The notes under the pieces were generated by a model that worked only from the letters and a program-made list of their open reading frames with translations, was not told the origin of the DNA and made no database searches. Positions 10,688 to 20,439 of a stretch of 64,000 nt of DNA are shown here, piece by piece. This DNA comes from Bacillota bacterium (lineage in GTDB: Bacteria > Bacillota > Dethiobacteria > DTU022): positions 1 to 64,000 of the forward strand of contig JAUWPV010000008.1 of assembly GCA_030611385.1 (NCBI GenBank), given 5' to 3'. The number at the start of each line of letters is the position of its first letter. Within the stretch, counting starts at the first letter, position 1. The position numbers and the translations under genes are program-made.

Positions 10688-11443
10688 ATGATCAAACTAA
10701 AATCGACGCGCGAAATAAAATTGATGCGGGAAGCGGGTAAGATCGTAGGCGAAGTGCTGCAGGAGATGGAGAACTCGATCAACATCGGTATAACCACCGC
10801 TATGCTGAACAAGATCGCCGAGAAACTGATCCGCAGGTACGGGGCCGAACCGGCTTTCTTGGGTTATAATAATTATCCGGCATCGATATGCACTTCCGTC
10901 AATAACGAGGTTGTGCATGGCATACCCGGCTTGCGCAAGCTTGAAGAGGGCGATATAATCAGCATTGATGTCGGTGTACGCCTGAAGGGATATTACGGTG
11001 ATGCTGCTGCTACTTTTGCGGTAGGGAAAATATCACCGCAGGCCCGAAAATTGATTAATGTAACGAGGATGTCTCTGCAGAAAACCATTGAGGTAATGCA
11101 GGCGGGTAAGCGGCTTTCAGATCTTTCTCATGCGGTCCAGGCTTATGTTGAGCAGAATTCTTTTTCAATAGTCCGTAATTATGTCGGTCACGGTATCGGT
11201 GAAGAGATGCATGAAGAACCACAGGTGCCAAATTTTGGATTACCGGGCCATGGTCCTCTACTGCAACCGGGAATTGTGTTGGCCATTGAACCGATGGTCA
11301 ATGCCGGCACCTGGGAGGTCAAAGTGCTTGAAGACCAGTGGACTGTGGTGACCTGTGATGGTAGTCTCTCCGCTCACTTTGAGCATACGGTGGCACTAAG
11401 TGAAAACGGGCCTGAGGTGCTTACCTCTTCCAGCCTTTCTTAA
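10688..11443 (+). CDS. map: Methionine aminopeptidase type I
   Basis: 251 residues. It removes the initiator methionine from nascent proteins and binds two metal ions. Visible metal ligands fit the family: SIDVGVRLKGYYGDAA (two Asp), GHGIG (His), EPMV (Glu) and the C-terminal EHTVALSE (Glu). It follows secY by nine bases. In most relatives adk lies between secY and map; here it is absent. Confidence 0.97.
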   Translation: MIKLKSTREIKLMREAGKIVGEVLQEMENSINIGITTAMLNKIAEKLIRRYGAEPAFLGYNNYPASICTSVNNEVVHGIPGLRKLEEGDIISIDVGVRLKGYYGDAAATFAVGKISPQARKLINVTRMSLQKTIEVMQAGKRLSDLSHAVQAYVEQNSFSIVRNYVGHGIGEEMHEEPQVPNFGLPGHGPLLQPGIVLAIEPMVNAGTWEVKVLEDQWTVVTCDGSLSAHFEHTVALSENGPEVLTSSSLS

Positions 11444-11456
11444 GGGGGACGAAGTG

Positions 11457-11744
11457 ATGGTAGAACTAAAGCCGGGGCAACTGGTCCGTTCTCTGGCCGG
11501 CCGTGATAAAGGCAAACATTATCTGGTGCTCCAGGAGACAAGTCCTGTTTATGTGCTTTTGGTCGACGGGCGCAGCCGCCCGGTTGACCGGCCAAAAAAG
11601 AAAAACAAGGCTCATCTTCAGCACTACGAACGCAAGGCAGATTTGGGGGAGCCGCCTGAAGTTGACACTTTGAATGATAGTCAGGTAATCAGATGTTTAA
11701 AAGAACTGATACCGCTAATCGAAGCCCCCGCTGAGGAGGTTTAA
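11457..11744 (+). CDS. KOW domain RNA-binding protein (L14e-like)
   Basis: About 95 residues from an ATG at 11457 behind AAGGGGG. The KOW motif is near the start ([21 protein letters not shown]), followed by a basic segment [12 protein letters not shown]. Proteins of this type are found between map and infA in many Clostridia and are annotated as KOW-domain or L14e/L27e-like. A ribosome-associated or RNA-binding role is inferred, not shown. Confidence 0.8.
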   Translation: MVELKPGQLVRSLAGRDKGKHYLVLQETSPVYVLLVDGRSRPVDRPKKKNKAHLQHYERKADLGEPPEVDTLNDSQVIRCLKELIPLIEAPAEEV

Positions 11745-11752
11745 CTGGTAAC

Positions 11753-11974
11753 ATGAGCAAAAAAAAAGATGTGGTTGAAGTTGAAGGCATTGTGGTTGAA
11801 CCGCTGCCGAATGCTATGTTCCGGGTTGAATTGAAGAACGGGCACAGGGTTCTGGCTCATGTATCGGGGAAGATCAGAATGAACTTTATTCGTATTCTGC
11901 CGGGTGACCGGGTGTTAATTGAACTATCGCCTTACGATTTATCTCGGGGGCGTATTACCTATCGTTACAAGTAA
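11753..11974 (+). CDS. infA: Translation initiation factor IF-1
   Basis: 73 residues, a single S1/OB fold. [20 protein letters not shown] and the end [15 protein letters not shown] are the family signatures. IF-1 blocks the A site during initiation. An AGGAGG lies eight bases before the preferred ATG. Confidence 0.98.
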   Translation: MSKKKDVVEVEGIVVEPLPNAMFRVELKNGHRVLAHVSGKIRMNFIRILPGDRVLIELSPYDLSRGRITYRYK

Positions 11975-11988
11975 GGAGGCTCATGATC

Positions 11989-12102
11989 ATGAAGGTGAGG
12001 CCCTCAGTAAAAAAAATGTGTGAAAAGTGCAAGATAATCCGGCGCAAGGGCAGGGTTGTGATTATTTGTCAAAACCCGAAGCATAAGCAAACGCAGGGAT
12101 AG
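11989..12102 (+). CDS. rpmJ: 50S ribosomal protein L36 (missed by the ORF track)
   Basis: 37 residues beginning [20 protein letters not shown] and ending in NPKHKQTQG. It is too short for the supplied ORF list. The CxxC pair, a further Cys and a His give the zinc-binding L36 type. GTAAGGAGG precedes it; an in-frame ATG at 11983 is an alternative start. It lies in the standard infA-rpmJ-rpsM order. Confidence 0.96.
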   Translation: MKVRPSVKKMCEKCKIIRRKGRVVIICQNPKHKQTQG

Positions 12103-12151
12103 TGATCGCGTATATGCCAAGAGAATTACTTTTTAAGGAGGTGTTAAATTA

Positions 12152-12523
12152 TTGGCCAGAATTGCAGGTGTAGACTTACCGCGTGACAAAAGAGTGGAAG
12201 TTGCGCTGAGCTATATTTACGGTATCGGGAGAAACCGGGCGGTGGCGATCCTGTCCCACACTGGGGTTAGCCCCGACACAAGGGTCAAAGATCTGACCGA
12301 AGATGAACTCGGTAGACTGCGTGAATTTGTTGACAAGAACTATAATGTCGAAGGTGATTTACGCCGTGAGGTCGCTTTGAATATCAAGCGATTGGTCGAA
12401 ATCGGTTGTTATCGAGGCATTAGGCACCGGCGTGGTATGCCGGTCAGGGGTCAGAAAACCAAGAATAATGCTCGCACTCGTAAAGGCCCTCGCAAAACAG
12501 TCGGCATCCGCCGCAAGACATAG
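12152..12523 (+). CDS. rpsM: 30S ribosomal protein S13
   Basis: 123 residues, TTG start behind AAGGAGG. It starts [18 protein letters not shown], has the GIGRNRA helix-two-turn-helix region and a basic tail ([16 protein letters not shown]) that contacts the P-site tRNA. Confidence 0.98.
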   Translation: MARIAGVDLPRDKRVEVALSYIYGIGRNRAVAILSHTGVSPDTRVKDLTEDELGRLREFVDKNYNVEGDLRREVALNIKRLVEIGCYRGIRHRRGMPVRGQKTKNNARTRKGPRKTVGIRRKT

Positions 12524-12554
12524 GATTTGTGGAGAAGGGAGGAAATAAAATAAA

Positions 12555-12947
12555 TTGGTCAAGAAAAAAGGTACCCGCACTAAACGGCGAGAAAGAAAGA
12601 ATGTTGAACGCGGGATTGCTCATATTAAATCGACTTTCAACAATACCTTTATCAGCATTACCGATGTTGACGGAAATAGTATTTCCTGGTCCAGTGCTGG
12701 CAATGTTGGCTATAAAGGATCCCGTAAATCGACACCTTTTGCCGCCCAGCTTGCTGCTGAAGCTGCAGCCAAGGTGGCCATGGATCACGGGATGAAACAG
12801 GTGGAAGTATGTGTTAAAGGACCGGGTGCCGGGCGCGAAGCGGCTATCCGCTCACTGCAGGCTGCCGGCCTGGAGGTTAATGCGATTAAAGATGTCACGC
12901 CGATACCGCATAATGGTTGTCGTCCTCCGAAAAGGCGGAGAGTTTAG
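12555..12947 (+). CDS. rpsK: 30S ribosomal protein S11
   Basis: 130 residues, TTG start. [17 protein letters not shown] and the C-terminal [18 protein letters not shown] are diagnostic. S11 lines the mRNA exit (platform) region. Confidence 0.98.
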   Translation: MVKKKGTRTKRRERKNVERGIAHIKSTFNNTFISITDVDGNSISWSSAGNVGYKGSRKSTPFAAQLAAEAAAKVAMDHGMKQVEVCVKGPGAGREAAIRSLQAAGLEVNAIKDVTPIPHNGCRPPKRRRV

Positions 12948-12981
12948 TAATTCTATTTAAAGGAGGTGTAACATTATTTAA

Positions 12982-13608
12982 ATGGGACGCCACACTGGAG
13001 CAGTTTGTCGTTTGTGCCGCAGAGAAAAAGATAAGCTTTACCTCAAAGGAGATCGCTGTTATTCTGTTAAATGTGCATTGGAGCGCCATGCTTACCCGCC
13101 TGGAGAACACGGCCAAGGCCGTCAGAAGTTTACCGAATACGGTCAACAGCTGCGCGAAAAGCAAAAAGCGCGCCGTATTTACGGAGTAATGGAGAGACAA
13201 TTTCGCCGCTATTTTAAAGAAGCTGACCGCCGTAGAGGGGTTACCGGTGAAATATTATTGCAGTTATTGGAAAGCCGCCTGGACAGTGTTGTCTATCGCA
13301 TGGGATTGGGAAGATCCCGTGCCGAGGCACGGCAGTTAATTAACCATGGTCATTTTCAGGTTAACGGCCGCAAAGTTGATATTGCCTCTTTTTTAACCAG
13401 GGTCGGCGATGTTGTTGCCGTCCGGGAAAGGTGTCGAAACAAGCCGGTATTTAAACTAATTGTTGCTGCAAGAGAGCAGCAGGGAGTTGTAGGCTGGTTG
13501 GAAGTGGATCATGAAAAACTGGAAGGACGGGTTTTAAGGGTGCCGCAGCGTGAAGAAATTGACGTTTCGGTAACTGAACACCTTATTGTCGAACTTTATT
13601 CCCGTTAA
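12982..13608 (+). CDS. rpsD: 30S ribosomal protein S4, zinc type
   Basis: 208 residues. The N-terminus holds four cysteines ([18 protein letters not shown] and KC) of the zinc-binding S4 form. An S4 RNA-binding domain follows ([20 protein letters not shown]). It is a primary 16S binder and the alpha-operon repressor in model bacteria. Confidence 0.97.
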   Translation: MGRHTGAVCRLCRREKDKLYLKGDRCYSVKCALERHAYPPGEHGQGRQKFTEYGQQLREKQKARRIYGVMERQFRRYFKEADRRRGVTGEILLQLLESRLDSVVYRMGLGRSRAEARQLINHGHFQVNGRKVDIASFLTRVGDVVAVRERCRNKPVFKLIVAAREQQGVVGWLEVDHEKLEGRVLRVPQREEIDVSVTEHLIVELYSR

Positions 13609-13660
13609 GTGAACAGTTAACCCTCAATATATCAAACGAGGAGGGTAAATAGGATATATT

Positions 13661-14608
13661 ATGATTGAAATAGAAAAGCCGAAAATCGAATTTGTAGAAA
13701 AAGATGATCAGAACAATTATGGTCGGTTTGTTGTTGAACCTCTGGAAAGAGGATACGGCACTACCCTTGGCAATGCGCTGCGTAGAATACTGCTGTCATC
13801 ACTGCCAGGAGCAGCGATAACTAATGTAAAATTCGACGGAGCCCTGCATGAGTTTTCCAATCTGCCCGGAGTGTTGGAAGATACGATCGAAATCATCCTC
13901 AACTTAAAGGCCGTTTCTTTGAAAATACATTCTGATGAACCGCAAACTCTGGTTTTGGACACCGATAAGGCCGGTGTAATCAAAGCGAAAGATATCAGAG
14001 TGTCTTCTGATGCGGAGATTTTAAACGGGGAACAGCACATCTGTACTTTGGAAGAAAATGCCAGACTCTATATGGAAATGACTGCCATCAATGGACGGGG
14101 TTACGTTCCTGGCGAACGCAATAAACTGCCGCAGCAACCAATTGGTGTAGTACCTGTGGACTCGATGTTTTCACCGATGCGTAAAGTTAATTATCAGGTT
14201 GAAAACACCAGGGTTGGACAAGTAACCGACTACGACAAACTCACTTTAGAGGTTTGGACCGATGGCAGTATCAGGCCTGATGAATCGATCAGCCTGGCGG
14301 CAAAGATATTGAGTGCCCATATTGCTCTTTTTGTCAATCTTGCAGAGCAGGTTGATGAGGTTGAGATGCCTGCTTATCCCCCGGAAGAAGACCGTAAGCG
14401 GATCCTTGATATGACCATAGAAGAATTGGATTTATCGGTGCGGTCATACAATTGTCTCAAGCGAGCCAGCATTAACATGGTTAAGGAATTGGTTTGCAAG
14501 ACAGAGGATGAAATGATCAAAGTACGCAACCTGGGTAAAAAATCGCTGGAAGAAGTTGAACAAAAGCTGGATGAGCTTGGGTTCAGCTTCAACAAGAGTG
14601 GAGAGTAA
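13661..14608 (+). CDS. rpoA: DNA-directed RNA polymerase subunit alpha
   Basis: 315 residues. The N-terminal assembly domain contains [32 protein letters not shown]-type text. The C-terminal domain that binds UP elements and activators contains [18 protein letters not shown] and a helix-hairpin-helix. It sits between rpsD and rplQ as expected. Confidence 0.98.
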   Translation: MIEIEKPKIEFVEKDDQNNYGRFVVEPLERGYGTTLGNALRRILLSSLPGAAITNVKFDGALHEFSNLPGVLEDTIEIILNLKAVSLKIHSDEPQTLVLDTDKAGVIKAKDIRVSSDAEILNGEQHICTLEENARLYMEMTAINGRGYVPGERNKLPQQPIGVVPVDSMFSPMRKVNYQVENTRVGQVTDYDKLTLEVWTDGSIRPDESISLAAKILSAHIALFVNLAEQVDEVEMPAYPPEEDRKRILDMTIEELDLSVRSYNCLKRASINMVKELVCKTEDEMIKVRNLGKKSLEEVEQKLDELGFSFNKSGE

Positions 14609-14630
14609 GCCTTTAAGGAGGAAGTAGAGC

Positions 14631-14975
14631 ATGCCCTATCAGAAACTGAGCCGAAAAAGCGGGCCCAGGCGAGCCCTTTTACGCGGACTGGTTACATCGT
14701 TTTTAAGGACAGGCAGTATTGAAACAACTTCAGCCAGGGCAGCGGCAATTCGTTCGCTGGCCGAGAAAATGGTCACCCTGGCCAAACGGGGGGATCTGCA
14801 TGCCCGCCGCCAGGTTCTGGCCTACTTACTGGATGAGGATGTGGTGACTCTTCTTTTCGAGAAAATCGGCCCGAAAATGGAAGGCCGGGAAGGCGGCTAC
14901 ACACGTATTATCAAAAAAGGTCCGCGCCGTGGAGATGGAGCACCAATGGTTATTCTGGAACTCGTGTCCGAGTAG
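14631..14975 (+). CDS. rplQ: 50S ribosomal protein L17
   Basis: 114 residues, [20 protein letters not shown] at the start and the terminal [21 protein letters not shown] motif. AAGGAGG lies eleven bases upstream of the ATG. It is the last gene of the alpha operon proper. Confidence 0.98.
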   Translation: MPYQKLSRKSGPRRALLRGLVTSFLRTGSIETTSARAAAIRSLAEKMVTLAKRGDLHARRQVLAYLLDEDVVTLLFEKIGPKMEGREGGYTRIIKKGPRRGDGAPMVILELVSE

Positions 14976-14982
14976 TTGACCA

Positions 14983-15843
14983 ATGGTTAACCGTCCTGAG
15001 ATAATAGTCGAAGCCAGAAATTTGGCCTATCATTACCCAGGTGAAGAAGCAACTTCTTTTCCTGCCCTTTCCGGGATCAACGTGGCCGTTTACAGGGGAG
15101 AATATCTGGCCCTGATCGGTCCGAACGGTTCCGGAAAAACTACTTTACTGAAGCTTTTTAATGCCCTGCTGGTCCCTTCGGATGGTGAGGTACGGGTTGA
15201 GGGTGTTTCTACGATAGATGAAGTGGAAATACCCCGGATTCGCCGAATCTGTGGAATGATCTTCCAAAATCCCGACAATCAGCTTGTAGCGACAACAGTC
15301 GAGGAAGACATTGCTTTTGGTTTGGAGAACCTGGCCCTACCCTCTGCTGAAATCAGGCAGAGGGTAGGTGAGGTGGCCCGCATGCTGAACCTGGAGCATC
15401 TGCTACAGCAGCCACCCCATTTACTTTCCGGTGGTGAAAAACAAAGAGTGGCTATAGCCGGTGTTTTAGCGATGCAGCCAGGTTGTATCCTGATGGATGA
15501 ACCGACTGCAATGCTTGATACGGCTAGCCGCCGGGATGTAAATGACATGGTCCGCATGCTCAGGCAGAATCATAATATTGCAGTGGTTCACGTAACCCAT
15601 TTTCCGGAAGAGGCGGCTTTTGCTGAACGGGTTATTGTCTTAAATCAAGGCAGACTGGTCAGGCAGGGTCCTCCGAAAGCAGTGCTGACAGACCTTTCTC
15701 TTCTGCATAGTCTTGGATTACAAAGTACAGCCGCAAGCGAACTGGCTGCTTTGCTTCGTGAAGATGGTTTCGAACTGCCTTCACAATTACTACACAACCG
15801 GGAGCTGGTTGACAGCCTATGTTCATTGGAACTGAAAAGCTGA
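14983..15843 (+). CDS. ecfA1: Energy-coupling factor transporter ATPase EcfA1
   Basis: 286-residue ABC ATPase. Walker A is GPNGSGKTT (about residues 46-54), the signature is LLSGGEKQRVAIAG, and Walker B is CILMDEPTAMLD. With EcfA2 and EcfT it forms the shared energy module that drives uptake of B vitamins or metals by separate S components. It begins seven bases after rplQ and overlaps ecfA2 by 25 bases. No S component is present in the window. Confidence 0.95.
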   Translation: MVNRPEIIVEARNLAYHYPGEEATSFPALSGINVAVYRGEYLALIGPNGSGKTTLLKLFNALLVPSDGEVRVEGVSTIDEVEIPRIRRICGMIFQNPDNQLVATTVEEDIAFGLENLALPSAEIRQRVGEVARMLNLEHLLQQPPHLLSGGEKQRVAIAGVLAMQPGCILMDEPTAMLDTASRRDVNDMVRMLRQNHNIAVVHVTHFPEEAAFAERVIVLNQGRLVRQGPPKAVLTDLSLLHSLGLQSTAASELAALLREDGFELPSQLLHNRELVDSLCSLELKS

Positions 15844-16679
15844 CCTATACCTATATGTCCGGTACCCCCTTTGCCGCAACAGCTTTAAACGAAGTCTCTT
15901 TCAGCCTGGGAAAGGGCGAAATTACCTTGATTATCGGACCTTCCGGGTCAGGCAAATCAACCCTGATTCAACATTTGAATGGACTGCTTAAGCCATCCTC
16001 CGGTCGGGTATATTTTAAAGGGCAGGCGATTGGTTCGGATAAAGGTGAGCTGCTTCGCCTGAGGCGTCGCATCGGCCTTGTTTTCCAGATACCCGAAGAA
16101 CATTTTTTTTCGGAAACCATATACGATGAAATCGCTTTTGCTCCGCGCAATCTCGGCCTTGCCGAGAGCGAAGTTCGGATCAGGGTTAAGGATGCCCTGG
16201 AAAAAGTCGGCCTGAGAGCAGAACAGCTTCAGTATCGGCATCCTTTTCAACTCAGTGCGGGGCAAAAACGCCTTGTAGCTGTAGCATCAGTTCTTTCCAT
16301 GAATCCGGAAGTACTTATTCTCGATGAACCGACAGCGGGGCTTGATCCTTCCCATCGGCGAAATCTCTTTGCTTTACTGGACAACCTTAACCGCAGTGGC
16401 GGGTTGACTGTTATTATTTCCACCCACCACCTTGACGATGTCGTTGCTTTGGCCCACAGCGTTTTCGTACTGCAGGGGGGCAGAATGGTTTTAGCCGGTC
16501 CGCCATCGGAAATATTTACTACACGCGAAAAGCTTTACGATCTGGGTCTGTCCCTGCCGTCGGTAACCGAGATTATGCACAGTGTGAAGGAAAAAGGTCT
16601 GCCGGTTAAAACAAACATTTATACCCTGGCCGGGGCGAGGCAGGAGATAAACAGATTAAAGGGGCGGCCTGGGCGATGA
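15819..16679 (+). CDS. ecfA2: Energy-coupling factor transporter ATPase EcfA2
   Basis: 286-residue ABC ATPase paralogue. Walker A is GPSGSGKSTL, Walker B is VLILDEPTAGLD, and the H-loop is in STHHLDDV. The signature is QLSAGQKRLVAVAS, with Ala replacing the usual Gly of LSGGQ, a variation seen in this family. The start lies inside ecfA1 and the stop overlaps the ecfT start (ATGA), so the three are very likely one transcript. Confidence 0.95.
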   Translation: MFIGTEKLTYTYMSGTPFAATALNEVSFSLGKGEITLIIGPSGSGKSTLIQHLNGLLKPSSGRVYFKGQAIGSDKGELLRLRRRIGLVFQIPEEHFFSETIYDEIAFAPRNLGLAESEVRIRVKDALEKVGLRAEQLQYRHPFQLSAGQKRLVAVASVLSMNPEVLILDEPTAGLDPSHRRNLFALLDNLNRSGGLTVIISTHHLDDVVALAHSVFVLQGGRMVLAGPPSEIFTTREKLYDLGLSLPSVTEIMHSVKEKGLPVKTNIYTLAGARQEINRLKGRPGR

Positions 16680-17473
16680 GCCGAAGTATTACTTTGGGAC
16701 AGTACCTGCCGGGCGAAAGCCTTATCCATCGCCTTAATCCCCGTATGAAAATATTAGCGCTGCTCTTATTTCTGATTCTGCTCTTCAGCCTGAAAACTTA
16801 TGGTGGTTTGACTGCCCTGTTTTTTATAGCGCTGGGTATGATTGCAGTCGCGAAAGTTCCATTCCGCTATTTCTTGCGCGGTTTAAAGCCAATACTTTAT
16901 ATCGTTGTATTTGCCCTGATTATCTATTTGTTTTTTACCAAGGGTGGCGTAGTCTTGCTGAGAATCGGTTTCATTACGGTAGAATCAGAAGGGGTGCGGG
17001 AAGGGATATTTGTAATTGCACGCCTGTTTACCCTGATTCTATTCTCCCTTTTGGTCACCCTGACGACTACACCGCTTTCCCTGACTTACGGGATGAGTTA
17101 CTTCTTGAAGCCACTACGATACTTTGGCCTACCCACCGAAGAGGTAGCCATGATCATGGCTATAGCCCTGCGGTTTATACCGACATTGATGGAAGAGAGC
17201 CAGCGGCTGATGCGTGCCCAGGTTGCCCGGGGGGCAGATTTTGAGACTGGCTCGATTTTCCGCAAAGCAAAAAGCCTGGTCCCGCTGATTGTCCCGCTCT
17301 TCGTCAGTGCTTTCCGGAGGGCTGATGAACTGGCTTTAGCTATGGAAGCGCGCGGTTATCGCCTCGGCGCCAGGCGTACCCGGATGTATGAAGATTTAAT
17401 TGCGCCCAGAGACTGGGCTGTTCTCTCTTTCATCCTGGTACTATTCTCCGCCGCTCTGGCCTTTGGCCTGTAA
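16676..17473 (+). CDS. ecfT: Energy-coupling factor transporter transmembrane protein EcfT
   Basis: 265 residues with five or six hydrophobic segments, and the two coupling-helix motifs with Ala-Arg-Gly: AQVARGADFE and AMEARGYRLG. These contact the two ATPases. It forms the membrane scaffold of the ECF module. Confidence 0.95.
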   Translation: MSRSITLGQYLPGESLIHRLNPRMKILALLLFLILLFSLKTYGGLTALFFIALGMIAVAKVPFRYFLRGLKPILYIVVFALIIYLFFTKGGVVLLRIGFITVESEGVREGIFVIARLFTLILFSLLVTLTTTPLSLTYGMSYFLKPLRYFGLPTEEVAMIMAIALRFIPTLMEESQRLMRAQVARGADFETGSIFRKAKSLVPLIVPLFVSAFRRADELALAMEARGYRLGARRTRMYEDLIAPRDWAVLSFILVLFSAALAFGL

Positions 17474-17484
17474 AGGAGTATGCA

Positions 17485-18231
17485 ATGACCAATACACTGA
17501 TTCGGATCACCTATGATGGTACTGCCTACAGCGGTTTTCAACTCCAGATCAACGCGCCGACTGTTCAGGAAGCCCTGGAGCGGGCTCTCGAAGTAATTTA
17601 TAAGCAGCCGGTGCGCGTTATCGGCGCCAGCCGTACTGATGCCGGTGTGCATGCCCGCGGTCAGGCTGCAAATTACCAGGCCCCTTTTCGCATTGCAGCT
17701 GAAAAATTGCCGTATGCCTTAAACACCCTGTTGCCGCCGGATATTGTTGTTACTGAAGCGCAGGAAGTTGGAGAAAAATTTCACGCCCGTTTTGATGGCC
17801 GTCGCAAAATATATAGCTATAGTATCGATCTTGCAGCGTACCCACAGGTAATGAAGCGGTCCTCTAGCTGGCATCTGCTCGACCGGATGGATCTGAAGGT
17901 TCTTGATGAAGCGGCGCGTTTATTTGAAGGAACCCATGATTTTAAACCCTTTCGGGCAACCGGCACGGTGATTGCCGATACAACCAGGACCATCTACCGT
18001 GTAGAACCGCTGGAACTGCCCGAAGAGCAGTTCATGGTCATCTATTTTGAAGGCAGTGGTTTTCTCTACCGCATGGTCCGTTTAATAACCGGTAGCCTGG
18101 TCCGCGCCGGTAAAGGCTTGGTTACCCTGAACGAAATAAAGGCCGCCCTGGCCGGGATTAATCCCGCGGCTATCGGCCCTACAGCTCCGGCCCACGGTCT
18201 CTGTCTCGAAAAAGTGTTTTATGAGTTGTAA
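17485..18231 (+). CDS. truA: tRNA pseudouridine(38-40) synthase
   Basis: 248 residues. The catalytic Asp lies in the motif SRTDAGVHARGQ. LIRITYDGTAYSGFQLQ at the start and GSGFLYRMVRLITGSL later are family motifs. The enzyme isomerises uridines in the tRNA anticodon arm. It follows ecfT by eleven bases with AAAGGAG, as in other Firmicutes. Confidence 0.97.
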   Translation: MTNTLIRITYDGTAYSGFQLQINAPTVQEALERALEVIYKQPVRVIGASRTDAGVHARGQAANYQAPFRIAAEKLPYALNTLLPPDIVVTEAQEVGEKFHARFDGRRKIYSYSIDLAAYPQVMKRSSSWHLLDRMDLKVLDEAARLFEGTHDFKPFRATGTVIADTTRTIYRVEPLELPEEQFMVIYFEGSGFLYRMVRLITGSLVRAGKGLVTLNEIKAALAGINPAAIGPTAPAHGLCLEKVFYEL

Positions 18232-18276
18232 CGGTAATTATTTAATGGAAAATAGTGTTTTAGCGGCTCAATTAGC

Positions 18277-18305
18277 TTGACAGGCACTGTCTGGTATATT
18301 AAAAT
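18277..18305 (+). promoter_or_regulatory. Sigma-A-type promoter for rplM-rpsI
   Basis: TTGACA at 18277-18282, a 17-base spacer and TAAAAT at 18300-18305 lie about 45 bases before the rplM start. This gives the L13-S9 pair its own promoter after the truA end. It is a sequence call only. Confidence 0.6.
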
Positions 18306-18349
18306 ATGGTTTGTAGCTTTACTGGAACAGGCAAAAGGAGAGGGTAGAA

Positions 18350-18817
18350 ATGCGCACCACTTACATGGCTAAACCTCATGCAATAAACCGCAGCTGGTAT
18401 ATTATCGATGCCGCCGGACGATCCCTGGGAAGGGTGGCTACGGAAGCAGCCCGGCTGCTAAGAGGAAAGCACAAACCAGAGTTTACTCCCCATATTGACA
18501 CCGGCGATCATGTAATTATTCTCAATGCCGGCCGGGTTGTTTTGACCGGGCGTAAACTGGAACAAAAATTTTACTATCGCCATTCCGGATTTCCGGGAGG
18601 CCTGAAAAAAATTGATTACGCGACCCTGATGGACCAGAAACCGGAGAAAGCGGTATACATGGCTATTAGCGGTATGCTTCCCCACAATCGTCTGGGCCGG
18701 GCAATGCTTAAAAAATTGCGTGTATACAGAGATAACAAGCACGAGCAACAGGCTCAGAAGCCGCAGCGATGGGGTGAAGGGCTGGATGAAAAGATGGAAG
18801 GAGGCCCTGACTCTTGA
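18350..18817 (+). CDS. rplM: 50S ribosomal protein L13
   Basis: 155 residues with [19 protein letters not shown] and [12 protein letters not shown], both typical. The C-terminus ([18 protein letters not shown]) is about ten residues longer than common L13 proteins. The stop TGA overlaps the TTG start of rpsI. Confidence 0.97.
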   Translation: MRTTYMAKPHAINRSWYIIDAAGRSLGRVATEAARLLRGKHKPEFTPHIDTGDHVIILNAGRVVLTGRKLEQKFYYRHSGFPGGLKKIDYATLMDQKPEKAVYMAISGMLPHNRLGRAMLKKLRVYRDNKHEQQAQKPQRWGEGLDEKMEGGPDS

Positions 18818-19206
18818 GCGAAGTGCAATATTTGGGTACCGGGCGTCGTAAAGAATCGGTAGCGAGAGTTCGTATGATGTCTGGTAGTGGAAAAATCGTA
18901 GTTAACGGAAAAGTGATGGACCAATACTTTGGTCTGGAAACACTGAAGCTGATTATCAGGCAGCCGCTGGTGGCTACAGAGACCGAAGGGCGTTTTGATA
19001 TCATCGCCAAGGTTGAAGGAGGCGGTTTTTCAGGACAGGCCGGAGCAATCAGGCACGGTATAGCCCGGGCGCTTTTACAGGTCGATGGTGAGTTCAGGCC
19101 GGCGCTGAAAAAAAACGGTTATCTTACGCGCGATCCGCGAATGAAAGAGCGTAAAAAATGCGGCTTGAAAAAAGCCCGCCGCGCTCCCCAGTTTTCCAAG
19201 CGGTAA
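18814..19206 (+). CDS. rpsI: 30S ribosomal protein S9
   Basis: 130 residues, TTG start inside the rplM stop (TTGA). [17 protein letters not shown] and the terminal [12 protein letters not shown], whose last Arg touches the P-site tRNA, are diagnostic. Confidence 0.98.
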   Translation: MSEVQYLGTGRRKESVARVRMMSGSGKIVVNGKVMDQYFGLETLKLIIRQPLVATETEGRFDIIAKVEGGGFSGQAGAIRHGIARALLQVDGEFRPALKKNGYLTRDPRMKERKKCGLKKARRAPQFSKR

Positions 19207-19235
19207 ACTTTCAACTTCTTCAAATATTGACGTAA

Positions 19236-19276
19236 ACCCACTTAAAGCATTTTATAACGCTTCCGGTGGGTTTTTT
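19236..19276 (+). terminator. Intrinsic terminator after rpsI
   Basis: ACCCAC pairs with GTGGGT, with an inner AAGC/GCTT pairing, followed at once by TTTTTT. It lies 30 bases after the rpsI stop and closes the ribosomal supercluster. Confidence 0.85.
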
Positions 19277-19411
19277 ATGTCAGGCGGAGAAACACACTTA
19301 AAATAATAATAAATCCCGATCCGGCCCAGCTAAAAGAAGAGTATATTTCAATAATTGAAGGTAAACAGCAGTGCATCTGGTTTTGACGAAACATAAGGAG
19401 CTGAAGAGACA

Positions 19412-20281
19412 GTGAAAGAGATCAGACCGGGAGTCTGGTTTGTCGAAGCAGAAAATAAAGGCCGCTATCCTTACTCCCATTCCCTTTATCTCAAGGGGGC
19501 GGGAAACCTGTTAATCGACACCGGTGCCGGCCTGGTCTTAGAAGAGCTGGCTGCCAAAACAGAACAGGTGGTTTTGAGCCACTATCACCGCGACCATGTT
19601 ACCTTTAATTATCTCTTTAAGGGGGCTTCAATCTCAATTCACCGGGAAGATGCCCCCGGGGTGGAATCGCTGGAAGGGTTTTTACGCTTAAGCGGTTTTG
19701 ATCAGGTCGATATCGAAGCTTACTGGAAGATGATCCGGCAAATTGATTTTTCGGCCACAAAGGTCGACCGTTATCTAGTCGACGGTGATTATTTCGATCT
19801 CGGCAGGCTGAAGGTTAGGGTACTTCATTTCCCCGGGCATACTCCCGGGCACTGCGGTTTTCTGGTTGAAGAATATAACCTTATTTATGCTTCTGACATA
19901 GATTTGACCGCTTTTGGCCCCTGGTATGGTAATCCTTCATCAGATCACGATCAGTTCCGCCTCTCGATTCGCCGCTTGCGCGACCTGAAACCCGAGCTGT
20001 TAGTGACCGGTCACAATACGATGGTTGCTAATAAAATTGATCAAAAACTGGCTGCCTATGAAGCTGTGCTCGATCAGCGTGATGAAGCAATCCTGGCTGT
20101 TTTAAAAGAAAAACCGGCTACTCTGGAACAGCTTGCGGCAAAAAAAATAATCTACCGGCGCCACTTCGACCAGGAAATACTGCGTTTCTTTGAAAAAAGC
20201 ATGATCAACAAGCATTTAGAAAGTCTGCTTAAAAGAGAAATGATCGCTAAATCGGAAGAAGGGCTTTTTGTGGCGCTTTAG
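19412..20281 (+). CDS. Metallo-beta-lactamase fold hydrolase
   Basis: 289 residues, GTG start behind AAGGAG. The metal site HYHRDH (HxHxDH), a downstream HFPGHTPGHCGF and a later GHNT give the MBL ligands. The C-terminal 80 residues look helical and winged-helix-like, as in hydroxyacylglutathione-hydrolase-type or LACTB2-like proteins. The substrate is unknown. It stands alone between the rpsI terminator and the promoter of the next gene. Confidence 0.8.
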   Translation: MKEIRPGVWFVEAENKGRYPYSHSLYLKGAGNLLIDTGAGLVLEELAAKTEQVVLSHYHRDHVTFNYLFKGASISIHREDAPGVESLEGFLRLSGFDQVDIEAYWKMIRQIDFSATKVDRYLVDGDYFDLGRLKVRVLHFPGHTPGHCGFLVEEYNLIYASDIDLTAFGPWYGNPSSDHDQFRLSIRRLRDLKPELLVTGHNTMVANKIDQKLAAYEAVLDQRDEAILAVLKEKPATLEQLAAKKIIYRRHFDQEILRFFEKSMINKHLESLLKREMIAKSEEGLFVAL

Positions 20282-20308
20282 ATAGCGCTTTCATGCTCCT
20301 TTGCTCAG

Positions 20309-20337
20309 TTGTCAAAGTGATTGATCTAAACTATAAT
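20309..20337 (+). promoter_or_regulatory. Promoter of the GGGP-synthase-like gene
   Basis: TTGTCA (20309-20314), a 17-base spacer and a perfect TATAAT (20332-20337) lie about 100 bases before the start of the next gene. Confidence 0.65.
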
Positions 20338-20439
20338 ATGTTTGAGATCAGGATAAAATAAAAAGGAATGGTTTTAGGGTTACTTACCGGTAGCCGGAAA
20401 ATTGTCAGGTGATGAACAGCTAAAAAGAAGGTAATGGCG

